From the NCBI GenBank assembly GCA_015231815.1, contig JADGAW010000096.1, positions 1 through 7,779 on the forward strand: DNA of 7,779 bases. The letters run 5' to 3'. The DNA is from Nitrospinota bacterium (GTDB lineage Bacteria; Nitrospinota_A; JADGAW01). Of this stretch, positions 5,629-7,779 are shown one piece after another. The notes below the pieces were generated by a model. That model saw only the letters and a list, made by a program, of their open reading frames with translations. It made no database searches and was not told where the DNA came from. A program made the position numbers and the translations under genes. Numbering within the stretch: position 1 is the first letter of the stretch; each line of letters begins with the position of its first letter.

Positions 5629-6551
5629 TGATTTAAATACGGTTCCATTAAGAGATTAATTTTATTGAGTTCCAGTAAGTTTTGTCTTGTTATATCTTCT
5701 ACAGTGTGATTATATACTTCAGCACCTCTTACAGAGCCATAAATTCCGCCAAAATACCAACCTGCCTCAATAAATGAGGCAATTGCCCCAAGAATAAAAT
5801 TTCGCTTTTTAAAAGCTTTCCATACTAAATATATAAATGTCCCATTTAAGAAAAAAGCTACAGTAGCGTCTTTATAACGTTCAACATAAGTTTGTCCGGC
5901 ACCAGGAAGAAGAGATAAAACCCCTGCCAGTTGAGGAGATTTTATCTTATCAGGCACAGTAAGCTTGTTTAAAGAATGAATAATGTTTTTAATATTTTCG
6001 ACTTCATAACCTTTGGTTTGTAACGCAATAAAAACCTCTTGAGCTTTTTGATAATTATTTAACTGCATATAAGCCCAACCCTGAACATAGTTAAGAAAGA
6101 AATTATTTTTTTTGCTCTTTTCAATAAATAATGCAGCATTAAGAAAACTTCCTTTCTCATAGTAAGCCAGAGAGAGAAAAATAGAAGGGTCATAATTGCT
6201 TTCAGGATATTTATTCATATGATAACGAAACAAAGATATTGCCTGATCATATCTATGTAAAAAATAATTCGATGTTCCCAGAAAAAAGACAGCTTTATCA
6301 ATATTATTACTATTAGGAAAAAAATAAACAAAACGTTTAAATTCTATTATTGCTTCCTGATAATTTTTTACTTTATATAAACTCTGTGCAAACTTAAAAA
6401 AATACTCTTCACTATATAGTATGTTATCTGATTTTTTATAAGTTGAAGTGTTCCCGGTAATACTATTTAGGTTATTAGCAAAAGACTGGTAGGCGCATAA
6501 AAGAAAAATAATAATAAATAAAGTTTTTATCTTTGAATAAATAGATATCAC
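5625..6551 (-). CDS. Exported TPR protein with C-terminal hydrophobic (TM2/DUF5683-like) domain
   Basis: No specific function is known to me. I chose the GTG at 6551 (308 residues), five bases after the nifS stop, because it puts a good signal peptide at the N-terminus: MISIYSKIK, a hydrophobic core (about 11-19) and QSFA before NN (cleavage near 25). The frame stays open to an ATG at 6674, but that would lie 119 bp inside nifS; an ATG at 6599 is a weaker alternative. Residues 45-190 form TPR-like helix pairs, for example FAQSLYKVKNYQEAIIEFKR (54-73), YFLHRYDQAISLFRYHMNKYP (about 96-116), YEKGSFLNAALFIEKSK and WAYMQLNNYQKAQEVFIAL. A C-terminal part follows with LAGVLSLLPGAGQTY (208-222) and two hydrophobic stretches (about 229-245 and 252-275), typical of bacterial envelope TPR proteins with a TM2-like hairpin. 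It is probably membrane-anchored and gathers proteins on the periplasmic side. Confidence 0.8.
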   Translation of the reverse strand: MISIYSKIKTLFIIIFLLCAYQSFANNLNSITGNTSTYKKSDNILYSEEYFFKFAQSLYKVKNYQEAIIEFKRFVYFFPNSNNIDKAVFFLGTSNYFLHRYDQAISLFRYHMNKYPESNYDPSIFLSLAYYEKGSFLNAALFIEKSKKNNFFLNYVQGWAYMQLNNYQKAQEVFIALQTKGYEVENIKNIIHSLNKLTVPDKIKSPQLAGVLSLLPGAGQTYVERYKDATVAFFLNGTFIYLVWKAFKKRNFILGAIASFIEAGWYFGGIYGSVRGAEVYNHTVEDITRQNLLELNKINLLMEPYLNQ

Positions 6552-6555
6552 TGAA

Positions 6556-7692
6556 TTAGTTGATTGATCGTATATGAGTAATGATTTGTACCAGCTCATG
6601 AACCACTGACTTTGCATCACTAATGCTGTTTTTATATCCAAAACTAAAGCGTACTGTTGCAGAAGAATCTTCATCTGATAAACCTATAGCTTTAAGTACT
6701 GGTGAATGTTTTATTGAGCCAGAAGAACAAGCAGAACCGGCAGAGGCACAAATACCTTTAATATCGAGGCTTATTAACACCGCTTCATTATCGACACCAT
6801 GAAAGGTTATACTACTTGTATTATGCAAACGGCTCTTTACATCCCCGTTTATTGTTACATTACTTAGATTATGTAACAAAGTTTCTTCAAAAAAATTTCT
6901 TACCGATAAAACATCGTGGTTTATTGAACTATTTTTTAATAGACAAATTGCTTTAGCAAAACCAGCAATACTGGGCAAGTTTATTGTTCCAGCCCTTCTC
7001 TTCCTTTCTTGTGGTCCTCCATGAATTAAAGGAGTAAGCTTTTTTAACCTTTCGTTAATATACAGAAATCCCACACCCTTAGGACCATTAATTTTATGAG
7101 CAGAAGCGGATAAAAGGTCAATGTTAAGCTCTCTTAAATTCAAAGGAACTTTACCAATAGATTGAACTGCGTCAACATGAAATATAAGGTTATATTTATG
7201 AGCAATAAGAGCAATAGACTCAAGATTCTGTATTGTACCAATTTCATTATTGGCATGTTGAAGGGAAATTAAGAATGTTTTGTTGTTTATCGCTGACTCT
7301 AGTTCGTCCGGAACAACCCTTCCACAGCTATCAACATTTAAGTAAGTAACAGAAAAACCTATTGACTCAAGGTATTTACAGGTCTCAATAACCGAGGGGT
7401 GTTCTATTTTGCTGGTAATGATATGATTTTTTCCATCAACACTATTAAAACCTTTAAGAGCAAGATTATTAGACTCACTACCACCGCTGGTAAAAACAAT
7501 CTCAGAGGGTTTAACGTTAAAAAACTCTGCGATAGTCTCTCGGGAATCTGTTAGTTTTTTTTTAGCTTTTTGTCCCAAACCGTGTATCGATGAGGGGTTA
7601 CCATAGTTGTTATTCATGCACTCCATTACTTCATGAGAAACTTCTTCTCTGAGTGGAGTTGTTGCATTATGGTCTAAATAAATATCAAACAT
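6556..7692 (-). CDS. nifS: Cysteine desulfurase, NifS/IscS family
   Basis: PLP enzyme converting L-cysteine to alanine and a persulfide that feeds Fe-S cluster assembly or tRNA thiolation in the cytoplasm. It is full length for group I enzymes at 378 residues. Motifs are the start YLDHNATTPL (5-14), YGNPSSIHGLG (30-40), FTSGGSESNNLA (67-78), EHPS with the PLP-stacking His98, HANNEIGTIQ (146-155), HVDAVQS with Asp174, SAHKINGPKG with the Schiff-base Lys200, GGPQERKRRAGTINLPSI (225-242) and the mobile catalytic loop ASAGSACSSGS with Cys322. The usual RxGTEN motif reads RAGTIN here. No IscU, IscR or tRNA thiolase gene is adjacent, so NifS, IscS or a tRNA-dedicated desulfurase cannot be distinguished. 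No Shine-Dalgarno is evident. It lies 19 bp after an upstream gene and just ahead of the TPR gene, so it is probably part of the same transcript. Confidence 0.95.
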   Translation of the reverse strand: MFDIYLDHNATTPLREEVSHEVMECMNNNYGNPSSIHGLGQKAKKKLTDSRETIAEFFNVKPSEIVFTSGGSESNNLALKGFNSVDGKNHIITSKIEHPSVIETCKYLESIGFSVTYLNVDSCGRVVPDELESAINNKTFLISLQHANNEIGTIQNLESIALIAHKYNLIFHVDAVQSIGKVPLNLRELNIDLLSASAHKINGPKGVGFLYINERLKKLTPLIHGGPQERKRRAGTINLPSIAGFAKAICLLKNSSINHDVLSVRNFFEETLLHNLSNVTINGDVKSRLHNTSSITFHGVDNEAVLISLDIKGICASAGSACSSGSIKHSPVLKAIGLSDEDSSATVRFSFGYKNSISDAKSVVHELVQIITHIRSIN

Positions 7693-7711
7693 GAATGTTT
7701 ATAGGAAAAAA

Positions 7712-7779
7712 CTATTGAACTTCATCCCCTGTTTTATGGGGAGTAACAAAAATCATGAGTTCCTCATCAATTGTAGCTT
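7712..7779 (-). CDS. C-terminal tail of a probable secretin (PilQ/GspD type), truncated by window edge
   Basis: On the minus strand one frame is open from the window edge to a TAG at 7712-7714 and encodes 21 residues, including DEELMIFVTPHKTGDE. This resembles the ELLIFITPxI strand that closes the beta-barrel of outer-membrane secretins used by type IV pili and type II secretion. The other two minus-strand frames hit stops early, and the spacing to nifS (19 bp) suits a same-strand neighbour. With so few residues the family call is tentative, and pilus and type II secretion cannot be told apart. Confidence 0.5.
   Translation of the reverse strand, partial: ATIDEELMIFVTPHKTGDEVQ

Noticed and set aside
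7725..7742. TCCCC/GGGGA hairpin before nifS as a terminator or attenuator
   Set aside because: The five-pair stem lies within the last codons of the upstream reading frame, and the nearest T-run on the minus strand comes more than ten bases later, after GATGAAGTTCAATAG. A chance or codon-driven repeat is more likely.
1..7779. Mobile elements, CRISPR arrays, tRNA or rRNA genes, long direct repeats
   Set aside because: Reading both strands gave no transposase or integrase, no regular repeat-spacer pattern and no tRNA-like segment; nearly all bases are in the genes listed.

Overview
This AT-rich window has ten protein-coding genes packed with almost no intergenic DNA. It divides into two oppositely transcribed halves that converge near 4145-4156. 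Gene order and protein character suggest a Gram-negative-type bacterium: two exported proteins, a probable secretin tail, and the mnmG-rsmG-parA-parB-bactofilin order. A member of Deferribacterota or a delta-proteobacteria-like lineage would fit, but that is an inference from layout and not a phylogenetic result.

Left half, plus strand (1-4144): the 3' three quarters of mnmG (tRNA wobble-uridine modification), rsmG (16S rRNA m7G methyltransferase), parA, parB and a bactofilin. This is the classic origin-proximal chromosome-segregation cluster. A perfect 16-bp parS palindrome, TGTTCCACGTGGAACA, lies inside the last codons of rsmG, 41 bp before parA, so ParA, ParB and the centromere-like site are together. 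mnmG/rsmG, parA/parB and parB/bactofilin all overlap, which points to coupled expression. ParB would load on parS and spread, ParA would move the complex, and the bactofilin is a candidate polymeric scaffold for positioning it.

Right half, minus strand (7779 to 4157, read right to left): the last 21 codons of a probable secretin, a NifS/IscS-type cysteine desulfurase, an exported TPR protein with a hydrophobic C-terminal domain, a stand-alone MetV-like protein (the cysteine-rich domain of methylenetetrahydrofolate reductase), and an exported protein of unknown function. The last three are joined by two 4-bp ATGA overlaps, so they look like one operon, probably with nifS. A folate-pathway metalloprotein between two envelope proteins is the least expected arrangement here.

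No RNA genes, mobile elements, CRISPR arrays or long repeats were seen, and no stretch over 300 bp lacks a gene. The points most worth a second look are the parS inside rsmG, the loss of the usual basic residue in ParB's ParA-activating N-terminal motif, the coupled bactofilin, and the orphan MetV.
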